From contig JACCFC020000025.1 of assembly GCA_020830965.2 (NCBI GenBank), forward strand, positions 1 to 48,926: a DNA stretch of 48,926 bases, in the 5' to 3' direction. The DNA is from Neisseriaceae bacterium TC5R-5 (lineage in GTDB: Bacteria; Pseudomonadota; Gammaproteobacteria; Burkholderiales; Chromobacteriaceae). Positions 22,825 through 31,784 of this stretch are shown here, in pieces. Made by a program: the position numbers and the translations under genes. A model generated the notes under the pieces. It was not told the origin of the DNA. It searched no databases and worked only from the letters and a program-made list of their open reading frames with translations. Numbering within the stretch: position 1 is the stretch's first letter; the number at the start of each line of letters is the position of its first letter.

Positions 22825-23762
22825 CGCTGTCCTTCCTCGTTGATACCCGTAATCAGATAGCCCGCATCCGCGCCCACTACGACTACTTTGTAAATATCGG
22901 TATGGCGCACATAGGAAACCTTGTTGCCTTCGGCATCGTACTTGTCCGTTTCCGGCATGCCCTTTTTGCGCAAGGTGTAACCGAAAGAGGGAATATCCGC
23001 ATCGTGGCCGCTACCGTTGCCAGGCTGGGCAACATAGGCCAACACTAGGTTGTCGCGCCAGATATCACCCAGTAGCGTGCCGCCATTGCTGGCCAGCGCT
23101 TCGCCAATAAACAGATGCTCAACACCCCATAAGGCTTTCAGGTGTTCAGGTGTGATCAGCTTGCGCTCTTGTGTGCCCAGTGCATCGCCTAGCACTTTAT
23201 GAAACTTCAGCGAGGCATAGACCGAGGCGCCGATCACCGCCGTATTCGGCCGCATGCCCGTACGCTGGCGCACCACTTCTTTACCGGCCTCCACATCCTT
23301 GATCGGATCGCCGCCATTTTTTGACCACTTGCTGGAGCCGGACAGTGCTATCTTGGCACCGCTCTCATAGGTGCCAGGATTTTGTGCCAGCATACCGGCC
23401 CGCGCTTCACGGCCTAAGTCGATAGCGTCCTTCACGCGCTTGGCCGCTTTGGCCTCTTCGTTAAACATCGATTCGGTCTGCTCGCGGATATCCACCGGGT
23501 AGGCCAGGTCATGCTCGCGCAATACCACGTCCAGGGTATCGGCATCGTCGGCGGTCATCACATTAGACTTGGCACGAATCGCCCGCTCGGTTTCCCACAG
23601 CCGGAAAGCCTCTTTGCCAAACAGCGGAATGATGCCGGATTCTTTATCGATTTCAGCGACCGGGAATAGCCCCTCGCTGATGTATTGCGCATTGCGATAA
23701 CCACGCGCCAGACTGGTCAGTACCGGGTCGACGACTCGTAGTCTTTGTAAACGGTCAGACAT
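22821..23762 (-). CDS. major capsid protein
   Basis: A 313-residue HK97-fold-type major head protein of the class found in BcepMu-like and related phages. It has ARGYRNAQYISEGLFPVAEI near the N-terminus, IREQTESMFNEEAKAAKRVK in the middle, and a C-terminal LVLAYVAQPGNGSGHDADIP. It starts shortly after the protease/scaffold gene, as in Mu I/Z-T order. Confidence 0.87.
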   Translation of the reverse strand: MSDRLQRLRVVDPVLTSLARGYRNAQYISEGLFPVAEIDKESGIIPLFGKEAFRLWETERAIRAKSNVMTADDADTLDVVLREHDLAYPVDIREQTESMFNEEAKAAKRVKDAIDLGREARAGMLAQNPGTYESGAKIALSGSSKWSKNGGDPIKDVEAGKEVVRQRTGMRPNTAVIGASVYASLKFHKVLGDALGTQERKLITPEHLKALWGVEHLFIGEALASNGGTLLGDIWRDNLVLAYVAQPGNGSGHDADIPSFGYTLRKKGMPETDKYDAEGNKVSYVRHTDIYKVVVVGADAGYLITGINEEGQR

Positions 23763-23805
23763 ATTGCACTCCTGTTAGCAGGTGACGATCTGTTGGTGGG
23801 GTTTT

Positions 23806-24984
23806 TTACAGCAGTTGGCGCACGGCCTCCTCGTAGGCAATGCCTTTGTCAGCAGCCAGTTCGCTGGCGCGGACATGCAGTTCCAGACGACCCGGATCAG
23901 TTGCCTTCTCGGCAAACGCGGCTTCAGCTCCTTTCGTGCCAGTACTTTGTCCGACTTTGCCCTTGGTGGCGTGTTCACCAAATTCGACCACTTTGGGTAG
24001 CTCATTCAGAAAGCCCTTGATCACCGTAGCCAAAGGCTGCCTGTCGTCACCCTCGCCAAATTCGACCGACTTGCCGCTGTTGTCCGGGGTGGCGCTCAGG
24101 TCCAGCACGGCCACGATAGCCGCCTGATGTTTGGGAGCCAGCACGCCTTTGCTGACCAGCCCTTCAGCAAACGTTGCATGGTCCTGATGGCGCTTGGCCA
24201 ACTGGGCCTGCTGCTCGCGGGCGTCACGTTCGGCCAGTTGCGCCTTGAGCTGGGCGTTCTCGGTTTTAACTCGCTGGCTTTCAGCCTCCAGCGCGGCTTT
24301 TTGTTCTGGGCTCACTAAGGGCTCCTTTAAGTGGGCAAGGGAAGAAATGGGAAGTGCATCAGCAAAAGCTGGTGTGCGGGGTTCTGGCTGTACTGCCGAT
24401 TGCTGGACAGCATCGACATTCCACGGCGGCAAGGCTTTGTCGGCTTCTTCCTGACCAAACCGAGCCAGGAACCAGTCACGCAGGCTGCGCCATAGTCCGG
24501 CTTGGGTCTGTTCATCCCAGCCGCCAAACTCGACGGCCTCCTGGAAGGCAACACAGCCGTCTTCACTGGCGGCAAAAGCCGGGTTATCTAATCCTTTGAC
24601 GCCGGGCGGGGTAGCACCAAGAAAGCCGACATGGCGTAGATACCAGACACCGGGCACCGGATTACTGGCCGCGTCGGGGGCGTAGAATTTGGCTGAGACC
24701 TTGCCATAGCGCCGTTGGCCAAGCTGTTCGGCAAAGGCAGCCTCGATATCACGCGGAGCAGCAAACAGGCCGCGCTCGGTGGCCAGCAGTGATTGCACCC
24801 AGCCTTGGGCCGGGTCGTCGGTCTTGGGGTGGCCAAGCACCAGCGGGGCTTCGTGCAACGCCGGGTTATACGCCTGCGCTGTTGCGGCCACATCGGCTTC
24901 AGAAAATTCAATGATATCGCCGGCCATCGTTACATGGCGGCCAGGCTTGAAGATATGGATGGGTTTCGGTTTAGTCGTGTTCAT
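23806..24984 (-). CDS. head protease/scaffold (Mu gpI-like)
   Basis: A 392-residue protein of the Mu I family. The N-terminal protease part includes FKPGRHVTMAGDIIEFSEAD and APLVLGHPKTDDPAQGWVQ. The C-terminal half has a long Gln/Glu-rich coiled coil (LEAESQRVKTENAQLKAQLA) typical of a scaffold. In Mu the scaffold Z is also made from an internal start in the same frame; that could occur here but is not visible. It opens the head transcription block after a 240-base gap with hairpins. Confidence 0.85.
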   Translation of the reverse strand: MNTTKPKPIHIFKPGRHVTMAGDIIEFSEADVAATAQAYNPALHEAPLVLGHPKTDDPAQGWVQSLLATERGLFAAPRDIEAAFAEQLGQRRYGKVSAKFYAPDAASNPVPGVWYLRHVGFLGATPPGVKGLDNPAFAASEDGCVAFQEAVEFGGWDEQTQAGLWRSLRDWFLARFGQEEADKALPPWNVDAVQQSAVQPEPRTPAFADALPISSLAHLKEPLVSPEQKAALEAESQRVKTENAQLKAQLAERDAREQQAQLAKRHQDHATFAEGLVSKGVLAPKHQAAIVAVLDLSATPDNSGKSVEFGEGDDRQPLATVIKGFLNELPKVVEFGEHATKGKVGQSTGTKGAEAAFAEKATDPGRLELHVRASELAADKGIAYEEAVRQLL

Positions 24985-25091
24985 GCCGTCATGATCGACG
25001 GTCTACGCTAGCCGGTCTTTTAATTGGGATTAATAGTGGAAAGTGGCGACAAAAGCGGTAGAGATTTACCGGCAGCATTTTAGTCTGCATG

Positions 25092-25115
25092 GGGTGGCGT
25101 ATTTTTACGCCACCC
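25092..25115. terminator. strong 10-bp hairpin between head genes G-like and I-like
   Basis: GGGTGGCGTA - TTTT - TACGCCACCC is a perfect 10-bp inverted repeat inside the 240-base gap 24985-25224. A second small repeat (TATAAAG C CTTTATA) lies nearby at 25135-25149. No long T-run follows on either strand, so it may be a terminator, an mRNA-processing structure or a promoter-proximal element. Confidence 0.5.
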
Positions 25116-25224
25116 TAAGCCGGCCATCTGAAGGCTATAAAGCCTTTATAAAGCTTTATGGCCTAGTGATCAGTGCGCATGCTTATCCTTGCTCGCTCTC
25201 AAGGCCACAAGGCAAGCAGCGCCG

Positions 25225-25740
25225 TTAAATACCTGCGGCCTTTTGCAGATGACACAATACCGTGCCCAGCACGTCTTCCCGCGCTTCTGGCTGCAAGTTG
25301 CCTTCTGCATCCATCGGTAAATAAGGCCGCGCGACCAGCGTCACGGCGTGGCCTCGGCCCGCTTCACCACCAAAGTGCTGAATGGCGGCATAGACCTTAT
25401 TGCTGCCGATGATGGCCTGGGTGCGGTCATAGTCGGTGCTGATGGAAGCCGCCAACTGACCGGTGTGTTGCAGGATACGGAACTGATTAAGCTGGCGCTG
25501 AGCAGAGGCTTTGAGTTCGCCATTTTTTTTATAAGCTTTTTTACCGCCCAGCCGGGCTAGCTTGGTCGATTCGGCCAGCGCTTCCCATTTTGGCCGCCCC
25601 TCAGCGGCCAGATTATCCTCGGTCACCTTAAGCAAGCTTTGAGCAATCTTGCGCATGGCCGGGGCCAGATCACCACCGGCTTGCTCTAGGTGGCGCAAGG
25701 TTGCCTGTAACTGACGGTCATCAATCGTGATGCTGATCAT
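25225..25740 (-). CDS. virion morphogenesis protein (Mu gpG-like)
   Basis: A 171-residue phage virion morphogenesis protein: ISITIDDRQLQATLRHLEQA at the start, the block LAPAMRKIAQSLLKVTEDNL, and KVYAAIQHFGGEAGRG, a family hallmark. P2 gpS and Mu gpG relatives act in tail or head completion. It overlaps the F-like gene by four bases. Confidence 0.88.
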   Translation of the reverse strand: MISITIDDRQLQATLRHLEQAGGDLAPAMRKIAQSLLKVTEDNLAAEGRPKWEALAESTKLARLGGKKAYKKNGELKASAQRQLNQFRILQHTGQLAASISTDYDRTQAIIGSNKVYAAIQHFGGEAGRGHAVTLVARPYLPMDAEGNLQPEAREDVLGTVLCHLQKAAGI

Positions 25741-26570
25741 CGCGGCTCCTTTTTGGCCAATTGCGCCAACTCACCGCTATAGCGTTGTGTGTCGGCCTGC
25801 CAGGCGGCAGCGCCCGGGTTATAGCTCCAGCCCACATCGGGCGAAATGGTCAGCGGGCGGCCGCTGGCAAGGTCGATAGCGCGAAAGGTGGCCACCGGCC
25901 GCAATTCGCCGGTCTTCTCTGAAACCAGCTTCTTGACGCTGCCTAGCTTGCCGTCTGAGCTTTCGACCTGTAATCCGTTCTTACGCAAGTCATCTTCAGA
26001 AAGTGCCACCACCCGGCAGCGGCAGCCCCAGCCATTAGGCGGATAGTAGAACCGCCAGAAGGGGTCATCGTAGCGTAATACCTTGCCATTCATCGCACGA
26101 TGGCTAGGCCGGGTTCGGCCATCCAGAATGGCGATGTATTGCCAATACGGCCGGTCATCCACATTGGCCAACTGTTCAGCATAACGCCCGGCCATATAGG
26201 CGGTTTGCAGATTGGTACGATAAATCGTTTGCAAGCGCCAGGGGCTACCCAGTTGCACCTGGGTCAGTTCGCCGGTGTGCGGGTCAAGCTGTTCCTGAAT
26301 CCCCCACCAGCCATGGGCTTTGAGTATCGGCGTCAGTTCTTTTTTGAACCAAGCAAAGGTTTTGCCCTCGGCAATGGCGGTTTCCACTGCCTCACGAATG
26401 TCCTGCAAAATATCCAGCCGGGTCACCTTGGCCACAGTAAATGCTTGTGCCTGGGCATCCTGCCATAGTTCTTCCCAATCCCAGCTAATGGCATAGCCTT
26501 TGCTGGTCAGATAAGCAATCGCCTGCTTGGGTGGCAGGCGCATACAGTAAGCAAGATCAATATCAGCCAT
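25737..26570 (-). CDS. minor head protein (Mu gpF-like)
   Basis: A 277-residue protein with the Mu F / SPP1 gp7 domain, including TIYRTNLQTAYMAGRYAEQ and the C-terminal YYPPNGWGCRCRVVALSEDD. The start at 26570 (MADIDLAYCMRLPPKQ) overlaps the portal stop, the coupling seen throughout the operon. A longer frame to 26699 exists but runs inside the portal gene. It is injected or sits at the portal vertex in relatives. Confidence 0.9.
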   Translation of the reverse strand: MADIDLAYCMRLPPKQAIAYLTSKGYAISWDWEELWQDAQAQAFTVAKVTRLDILQDIREAVETAIAEGKTFAWFKKELTPILKAHGWWGIQEQLDPHTGELTQVQLGSPWRLQTIYRTNLQTAYMAGRYAEQLANVDDRPYWQYIAILDGRTRPSHRAMNGKVLRYDDPFWRFYYPPNGWGCRCRVVALSEDDLRKNGLQVESSDGKLGSVKKLVSEKTGELRPVATFRAIDLASGRPLTISPDVGWSYNPGAAAWQADTQRYSGELAQLAKKEPR

Positions 26571-28035
26571 GCAGGCAGCCCCATAGCTTGGCGACAAAAA
26601 TGGCCCGCGCCAGACGTTGTTGCAGGCCGGCTGCATCCATTGCCGGGTACAGCTCTGCCAGCATGCCCAGCAATTCGTCTGGCTGGGTCTGGTTGGCAAT
26701 CTGCTTTAATAAAGGGGCTAGCAAGGCTTGCATATCGGCATTGAGATCATCAGGGGATAAGGCATTCAGCGCGGCATCCAGCGCCAGTTGATCGGTTGCC
26801 TCGACCCCTTCGGCAAATTCGGCTGCAGGTGTGTCCGTCTGGGCCCCTTCGGCTAGGTCGCCATCCTGCAGGCTATACGCTCTTTTAAAATAAGCTGGCG
26901 TCAGTTTGGCACCGGCCCGCACCAGCTTTTCATCTCGTTCGGCTAAGACCTTGTCGACCTCTTGCTGCTCCCACAGCGAGAAGACCGGGCGCGTTGCGGC
27001 ATTAAAATTGAGCTCGGTCACCCAGCGGATCAGAGTATTGAATGCTTCTTCGACAACCGCTTTGTCGCCGTCGCGGATGTCATGGGTGACCTCCAGCCCG
27101 GCCTGAGCAGAAGCGCGGGTACTGTTGGCCTCCGTGGTCTGATTCTGCCCCAGCAGCGCAATGGATACCTCGGAACGGCAGAAGTGCAGCAGGCGCTCGT
27201 ACACTTCGGCGCTACCGGTTTTGCCCGCCGCCTCTTTAATTTCAACACTGGCGTCATCAGGTATCACGGCGACGGCGTCCTGCACCATATCTTCCAGGCT
27301 ATCCAGTAGCTTATTGGTCTCGGCATCGGTGGCACTGCGTGGGTGTTTGCCAATCAGCCAAGGCGCGCCGTATTTCTCGGTGAATTTCACCCAAAACTTA
27401 AGACCGCCTTTTTTGAAGGTTGTTGGCCAGAAGCACATCGACAAGTCAGCAAAGCCATACGGGTTGTCATAGCTGGCATCTTGACGCGCTACCAGGAATT
27501 TACGGGCGGGCAGTTCCTCACCGTGGATGCGATGCTGTTTTGAACGGAAACGGAGTTGATTGTCCTGGTCATAGATGAACCAGTCAGCAGGCTTGCCAAT
27601 AATGTCGACGGGTACCAGATAAGCGCCAACTTTTTGCCAGATGATCTCCATCGGCTGATAGCCGTACAGCACCGCATCCAGCATTTCAGTCATGATGCGT
27701 GACAGATCAAGGTCTGCAAAAATGCTACTGATGGATTTGGCTACACTGGTTTTAGCCTTGTCTTTGTCTAGTCCCCATTCCAGCGCTTTCACCGCCGCTT
27801 TACGGCGGCGCACACAGCCGCCAACATGGGCATCGGCGCGCAGTTCGCGGTAAACCTTGATGTCCTTGCCCAGCGCTTTCAGCACGGTGTCCGGATTCGG
27901 CAGATACATCCCCAAGGTGTGAAAGTCGATACTACGATCACGGGTGGCAATCTGCTCGGATAAGGATTTTGTCGGTTCGCCAAACTGGACAAACTCGGTG
28001 GGGCTGACCCACAAGCCCTGGCTTCTGCTTTTCAT
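26563..28035 (-). CDS. portal protein (Mu gp29-like, DUF935)
   Basis: A 490-residue DUF935 portal: RDRSIDFHTLGMYLPNPDTV, then HVGGCVRRRKAAVKALEW, WEIIWQK-like MEIIWQKVGAYLVPV and LKFWVKFTEKYGAPWLIGK. It forms the dodecameric ring through which DNA is packaged. The start overlaps the terminase stop by four bases. Confidence 0.95.
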   Translation of the reverse strand: MKSRSQGLWVSPTEFVQFGEPTKSLSEQIATRDRSIDFHTLGMYLPNPDTVLKALGKDIKVYRELRADAHVGGCVRRRKAAVKALEWGLDKDKAKTSVAKSISSIFADLDLSRIMTEMLDAVLYGYQPMEIIWQKVGAYLVPVDIIGKPADWFIYDQDNQLRFRSKQHRIHGEELPARKFLVARQDASYDNPYGFADLSMCFWPTTFKKGGLKFWVKFTEKYGAPWLIGKHPRSATDAETNKLLDSLEDMVQDAVAVIPDDASVEIKEAAGKTGSAEVYERLLHFCRSEVSIALLGQNQTTEANSTRASAQAGLEVTHDIRDGDKAVVEEAFNTLIRWVTELNFNAATRPVFSLWEQQEVDKVLAERDEKLVRAGAKLTPAYFKRAYSLQDGDLAEGAQTDTPAAEFAEGVEATDQLALDAALNALSPDDLNADMQALLAPLLKQIANQTQPDELLGMLAELYPAMDAAGLQQRLARAIFVAKLWGCLHG

Positions 28036-29543
28036 TGATACCCCTGAGTCATGTTGATACCGGCCCGGCGGCGGCGCGACTTCACCGACACCGGGCCTTT
28101 ATTGATTTCACGGCTGGCAAAATAAGCCAGCGCCAGGGCGACGGCCGCATCACCATGGCGCTTGCCTTTATCTGCGCCAGTGGTGCGGCCTTCGGGAATG
28201 CGTGGCACTCCCTTGATGACCTGCACTGCTCGCAGGTCGGCCAGAATGTCGGCATTTTTGGGTAGGTCGATCAGGTCGCCATCTTGCAAGGCGGTTTTAA
28301 CCGGGGGCATGTGTTCGCGGTACCAGCTTTCTGACAGCATGACTTGCTGAATACGGCTCGCGCCGTAACGCTGCATCGCATATTCAGCCAACGCCTGCCC
28401 ATTGCCACGCGCATCAAAGGCCCCGCCAGTAAAACGGGGTAGCCTGTCTAGCAGGTAGAAACACACTTGTTCCTGCTGACGGAAAGGCACATTGCGCAAT
28501 TCGACGATGAAAGGGACACGGCGTACCAGGTTGTGTGTCTGAATCAATGGCACGTGTACAGTCAGGTCACCACTACGGCCAAAATCTTCGCCATTGAAGG
28601 CGATGGCTTCTGCTGGCAGCGCGGCAAGATGGGGGGCGAGGCTTGCCTCCAGCCAGTCGCGGCACTCAGCGGTGCGGATAGCATCGGACAGCAGTTCAAA
28701 ACCTTCCTGACAAGCCCAGCGCAAAACCGGGGTATCGGCAGACATGCGCGACTCAATCAGCGCCCGCGATAGCCAGGCACCGCCGCTGTTCTTCGGTACA
28801 CAATCCAGCTCCTCCTCGGCATCGTCGCCGTAGGAATCGCGAATTTCTTTTGCCCAGTTGGTTTCCCCCTCCGGCGTCCAAGTCAGGCCACGCCGCAAGC
28901 AGATACGGCGGTATAAACCATCGCTCAGCGCATCGTTAAAGCTGACCCGGTGCAGGCTATACGGTTTCTTTTTGGAACGGGCATCGGTGACCAGTTCATT
29001 AAAGGCATTGTCCACGCCGTCATGGGTGGAAATAATATGTACCTGGCCACCCCACATCAGCAGCGCCATGGCGGCCTTTAACAATTCTGACAATTGCTCA
29101 TGGAAGGCCGCTTCGTCGATGATGACCCGGCCCTGTTTACCACGCAGATTAGACGGGCGCGACGATAGCGCGGTGATACGAAAGCCGGAGGCAAAGCGGA
29201 TGACGTAGGCGAGAATGGCTTTTTCTTCATCACCATCGACAAACACCTCGGCGGTCTCTTCAATCTCGCCGGCTGTCAGGCTGTAAAACTTGGCCCAATC
29301 GGAGCAATCGCGGATGAACTCTTGTGCCATGTCCTTGTTGTAACCGATGTACCAGGTATCCATGCCATTCTGGCGGGCAGACAGCAATGCAGAATCGGCA
29401 GCTTCTGCCCAGGACAGGCCAATCCGGCGTGACTTTTCCATCACCTTGACCGGTGTTGTGTCGGCGCACCAGCGCTGCTGGTAAGGTAGCAGTACGGTTG
29501 GGGCGCGTTCCAGGCGCTGGGCAATGGCCGTGACCTGGCTCAT
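28032..29543 (-). CDS. terminase large subunit (Mu gp28-like)
   Basis: A 503-residue packaging motor. The ATPase has a Walker A-like MEKSRRIGLSWAEAAD and Walker B RVIIDEAAFHE. The C-terminal RNase H-like nuclease starts AFNGEDFGRSGDLTVHV. Mu-type terminases package headful lengths from integrated copies, taking host DNA at both ends. It is coupled to the small subunit by a four-base overlap. Confidence 0.95.
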   Translation of the reverse strand: MSQVTAIAQRLERAPTVLLPYQQRWCADTTPVKVMEKSRRIGLSWAEAADSALLSARQNGMDTWYIGYNKDMAQEFIRDCSDWAKFYSLTAGEIEETAEVFVDGDEEKAILAYVIRFASGFRITALSSRPSNLRGKQGRVIIDEAAFHEQLSELLKAAMALLMWGGQVHIISTHDGVDNAFNELVTDARSKKKPYSLHRVSFNDALSDGLYRRICLRRGLTWTPEGETNWAKEIRDSYGDDAEEELDCVPKNSGGAWLSRALIESRMSADTPVLRWACQEGFELLSDAIRTAECRDWLEASLAPHLAALPAEAIAFNGEDFGRSGDLTVHVPLIQTHNLVRRVPFIVELRNVPFRQQEQVCFYLLDRLPRFTGGAFDARGNGQALAEYAMQRYGASRIQQVMLSESWYREHMPPVKTALQDGDLIDLPKNADILADLRAVQVIKGVPRIPEGRTTGADKGKRHGDAAVALALAYFASREINKGPVSVKSRRRRAGINMTQGYQ

Positions 29544-30085
29544 AACACAATGCCTAGAATCTGGCGGCGAATGGCCTCGGCCGCGTCATCAGATAGCCCA
29601 CCGGTTTTAACGACTTTGTCCACGGCTGCGGCCGCTGCCTGGACACGGGCCTGTACTTCGAGACGGAATTTTTTTTGGTTCACGCTGGCGCGGGCCAAGG
29701 TGGCAATATTTTTCGCCGCTTTAGATAGCAGGTCGATACGCTCTTCCGGTTTGATGCCTTCTTCGCCGGCCTCCTGTAAGTTGACAATGCTTTCAAACAG
29801 CTCGGTTTGTACCAGCGCGATCACCGCTTCAGAGCGGGCGTCCTGATCATCGGCTGCGCCCTCGGTGAGCATGCGCGCGGCTTCGGTGCTGGCCTTGATC
29901 GCGGCAAAGCGGCGTTCAATCTTTTGGCCATAACGATGAATGGCGGATTTACTGACCGAGCAGCCCCGTTCACGCAAGGCCGTCTCCAGCATCTGATAGC
30001 CGCTGAAGTTACCTGCTATCAAGGCTTTGTCGAGCCAGTCGCGCACGGCTTTGGGTAACTGCTCGATACTGTTGCGACGGGCCAT
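29540..30085 (-). CDS. terminase small subunit-like (Mu gp27, DUF3486)
   Basis: A 181-residue DUF3486 protein. The N-terminal HTH region (IEQLPKAVRDWLDKALIAG, then CSVSKSAIHRYGQKIERRF) probably recognises phage DNA for packaging initiation. The start at 30085 (MARRNSIEQ) immediately follows the upstream stop and is preferred over a longer frame to 30163. Confidence 0.87.
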   Translation of the reverse strand: MARRNSIEQLPKAVRDWLDKALIAGNFSGYQMLETALRERGCSVSKSAIHRYGQKIERRFAAIKASTEAARMLTEGAADDQDARSEAVIALVQTELFESIVNLQEAGEEGIKPEERIDLLSKAAKNIATLARASVNQKKFRLEVQARVQAAAAAVDKVVKTGGLSDDAAEAIRRQILGIVL

Positions 30086-30086
30086 A

Positions 30087-30398
30087 TCACTGGCCCCAAT
30101 ATTTAGCAGGGCGCGCAATACCCGGCTGACACTCAATGGTGTACTCAACGATGTCCACACCATACCGGGTCAGATCTCCCCACCAGCGGCCGCTCGGCTC
30201 CTTGCGCAGATTAACCAGCACCCGGTCAGCCAAGTAGTCCAGCTCCTTGCGTACCTCTATCGGCGTCACATCAGGATAGATAGATCGCATGGTCATCTGG
30301 ATCACGTCCTCGACTACTTCTTCTGGCCTGGCGTTATAGAGTGCCAGCATCAGATACCAGCGCAGACTCTCACGGCGCAGCTTGGCTTGATCCATCAT
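30087..30398 (-). CDS. Mu gp26-like late protein
   Basis: A 103-residue protein: KLRRESLRWYLMLALYNARP, EVVEDVIQMTMRSIYPDVTP, EVRKELDYLADRVLV. This is the small helical protein located before the terminase in Mu-like phages, possibly an HTH-like packaging factor. Function is unproven. Its start overlaps the preceding stop by four bases. Confidence 0.7.
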   Translation of the reverse strand: MMDQAKLRRESLRWYLMLALYNARPEEVVEDVIQMTMRSIYPDVTPIEVRKELDYLADRVLVNLRKEPSGRWWGDLTRYGVDIVEYTIECQPGIARPAKYWGQ

Positions 30399-30736
30399 CG
30401 TTGGGCCCCTTTCAATTGAATGTTTTCTATCTTCAGTGCCACGGCATCCAGCTTGGCCTCAATGACAGTTTGATTGCGGACGTAATCTTCACGCCGTATA
30501 TAAAGCAGCGGTAGCTCTGCCTGAAATTTCAGAAACTCACGCTCTAGGCGGTGAATGCTTTCCGCTTCTTTACTGAGCTGTGCGAGCAATACTTTGATCT
30601 GTTCTTCCTGCTTGCCATCGCGCTCACTCTGGCGGCGGTCTATTTGCGCTAGTAATATTTTGCCGGCCCCAATCAGAAAGCCAAAAAAGGTGAGCAGCAA
30701 GGAAATCAACATGCCCATTTCTACCTGAAAGGTCAT
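30395..30736 (-). CDS. Mu gp25-like membrane/coiled-coil protein
   Basis: A 113-residue protein starting MTFQVEMGMLISLLLTFFGF at 30736 with an ATGA overlap to the upstream gene. An N-terminal membrane helix (LISLLLTFFGFLIGAGKILL) is followed by a long coiled coil (KQEEQIKVLLAQLSKEAESI). It resembles the DUF2730-type protein of Mu-like late operons. Role unknown; the position next to the lysis genes suggests a membrane function. Confidence 0.72.
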   Translation of the reverse strand: MTFQVEMGMLISLLLTFFGFLIGAGKILLAQIDRRQSERDGKQEEQIKVLLAQLSKEAESIHRLEREFLKFQAELPLLYIRREDYVRNQTVIEAKLDAVALKIENIQLKGAQR

Positions 30737-30945
30737 GCTAGCCCCCGTTGGCGTCGTTCCTGGTGCTCCTGACAATAGACGCAACGGGTACAGCCTCTGA
30801 CGGCGGCACGGCGGGCCGGTGGAATCTGCCCGCCACAGTCTTCACACTCGGCCAACGATTCCCCGAGTGATAGCTGATGTGTGGCGGCAATCGCCAGCTC
30901 ACGCTGAAAAGCTTCTAGTGCCTGGGCTTGATCAAAAATGTCCAT
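30733..30945 (-). CDS. TraR/DksA-type zinc-finger protein
   Basis: A 70-residue C4 zinc-finger protein: SLAECEDCGGQIPPARRAAV then CTRCVYCQEHQERR. This is the short TraR class found in phages and plasmids. TraR binds the RNA polymerase secondary channel and mimics DksA plus ppGpp; whether this protein does so is inferred. It overlaps the spanin gene by 14 bases and is expressed with late genes, perhaps to redirect host transcription. Confidence 0.82.
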   Translation of the reverse strand: MDIFDQAQALEAFQRELAIAATHQLSLGESLAECEDCGGQIPPARRAAVRGCTRCVYCQEHQERRQRGLA

Positions 30946-31528
30946 TGATGGCCTCCTGATGCAAGGTAATAAAGGCGCTCAGACGGGCATCAAGCTCCTG
31001 GCACCACTGGCCATAATCAGCGGCGTGAGCTAGAAGGTCGGCTGGTGGTAACCCGCTATCGGTGGCGGTGGCTTGGCCGGTTTGCTCAGCATGTCTGGCG
31101 TTGGCTGCGGGCAAACCCGCAAGGGTGTCTGTATAGCCAAGGGCGGTGCGATAGAGTTGCAAGCTGTCAGGGCCAAGGCCAGTAAACAGCTTGCCGTCCG
31201 TAAGCGTGACATTGCCTATCCTTTGTTTGAGTTGGGTTTTTACGTTGACCAATTCAGCACGGGCCTGGATTAACTGCCAGCCAATTTGCTGTGCCTGCTC
31301 GTTAAGCTGTTGCTGTTCCGCCGCCGCCTGTTGCAAGGTGCTGGCCTGGGCTTCAGCCTGGTTCCGCAAAACGGCCTGATGGCTGGCTGATTGTTGTGCC
31401 AGTTGGGTCTGGTATGCGCGGCTTGTATCGCGTTCTCCCCACTGGTAGCTCGCCCAAATTGCGCCTAGTACCAGCAGTACAAAAGCCCCGATTTTGAGTG
31501 CGCTGAAAAAACCGGCGTTATTCAGCAT
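30932..31528 (-). CDS. Rz: inner-membrane spanin (Rz-like, DUF2514 type)
   Basis: A 198-residue i-spanin. The start at 31528 (MLNNAGFFSALKIG) has AAGGAGG six bases upstream and is preferred over the longer frame to 31591. One N-terminal membrane helix (IGAFVLLVLGAIWASYQW) precedes a Gln/Ala-rich periplasmic coiled coil (QAVLRNQAEAQASTLQQAAA). The Rz1 gene is nested within its 3' half in another frame. It fuses inner and outer membranes at lysis. Confidence 0.87.
   Translation of the reverse strand: MLNNAGFFSALKIGAFVLLVLGAIWASYQWGERDTSRAYQTQLAQQSASHQAVLRNQAEAQASTLQQAAAEQQQLNEQAQQIGWQLIQARAELVNVKTQLKQRIGNVTLTDGKLFTGLGPDSLQLYRTALGYTDTLAGLPAANARHAEQTGQATATDSGLPPADLLAHAADYGQWCQELDARLSAFITLHQEAINGHF
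31030..31212 (-). CDS. Rz1: outer-membrane spanin lipoprotein (Rz1-like), nested in Rz
   Basis: A 60-residue lipoprotein read in a different frame inside the Rz gene. MSRLRTASCLLALALTACNS is a lipoprotein signal peptide with lipobox LTAC, so the mature protein starts at Cys18. A Pro-rich tail (PAKPPPPIAGYHQP) is typical of o-spanins. Complete nesting of Rz1 in Rz is known from lambda, so overlap supports rather than weakens the call. Confidence 0.85.
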   Translation of the reverse strand: MSRLRTASCLLALALTACNSIAPPLAIQTPLRVCPQPTPDMLSKPAKPPPPIAGYHQPTF

Positions 31529-31784
31529 GCTGGGCCTCCTTATGCTGGGCTTCCTTATGCTGGGCTTCCTTCTCATGACGCCAGGCATCAATCCAGCGTA
31601 CGCCGGCCGCGTAGCCTCCCACCAAGCCGAGATAGATTAGCCAAGTCTCAGGTGTGAGCATGTTTTCGATACCGTGGTGAATGAACATGCCGGTGGCGCT
31701 GGCACAGGCGACATTGGCCCATAGCTTGGTGTGGCTCATTCGGCCGCTATCACGGTTGCTAATTAGGTCGGCCAGGCGCATCAC
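31518..31784 (-). CDS. holin-like protein
   Basis: An 88-residue protein with two membrane helices (LWANVACASATGMFIHHGI and WLIYLGLVGGYAAGVRWIDA) and a charged tail. The tail holds a tandem repeat, EAQHKEAQHKEAQHAE, encoded by three 15-bp DNA repeats (31531-31575) that could vary in number. It lies between endolysin and spanin and is coupled to both by overlaps, so holin is the natural call, though the family is not certain. Confidence 0.72.
   Translation of the reverse strand: MMRLADLISNRDSGRMSHTKLWANVACASATGMFIHHGIENMLTPETWLIYLGLVGGYAAGVRWIDAWRHEKEAQHKEAQHKEAQHAE

Noticed and set aside
25737..26699. Longer version of the F-like protein starting at 26699
   Set aside because: The extra 43 residues lie inside the portal gene and look like out-of-frame sequence; the start at 26570 gives the usual overlap.
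31531..31575. Short tandem repeats as a CRISPR array
   Set aside because: Units are contiguous, in frame and without spacers; no cas genes are present.
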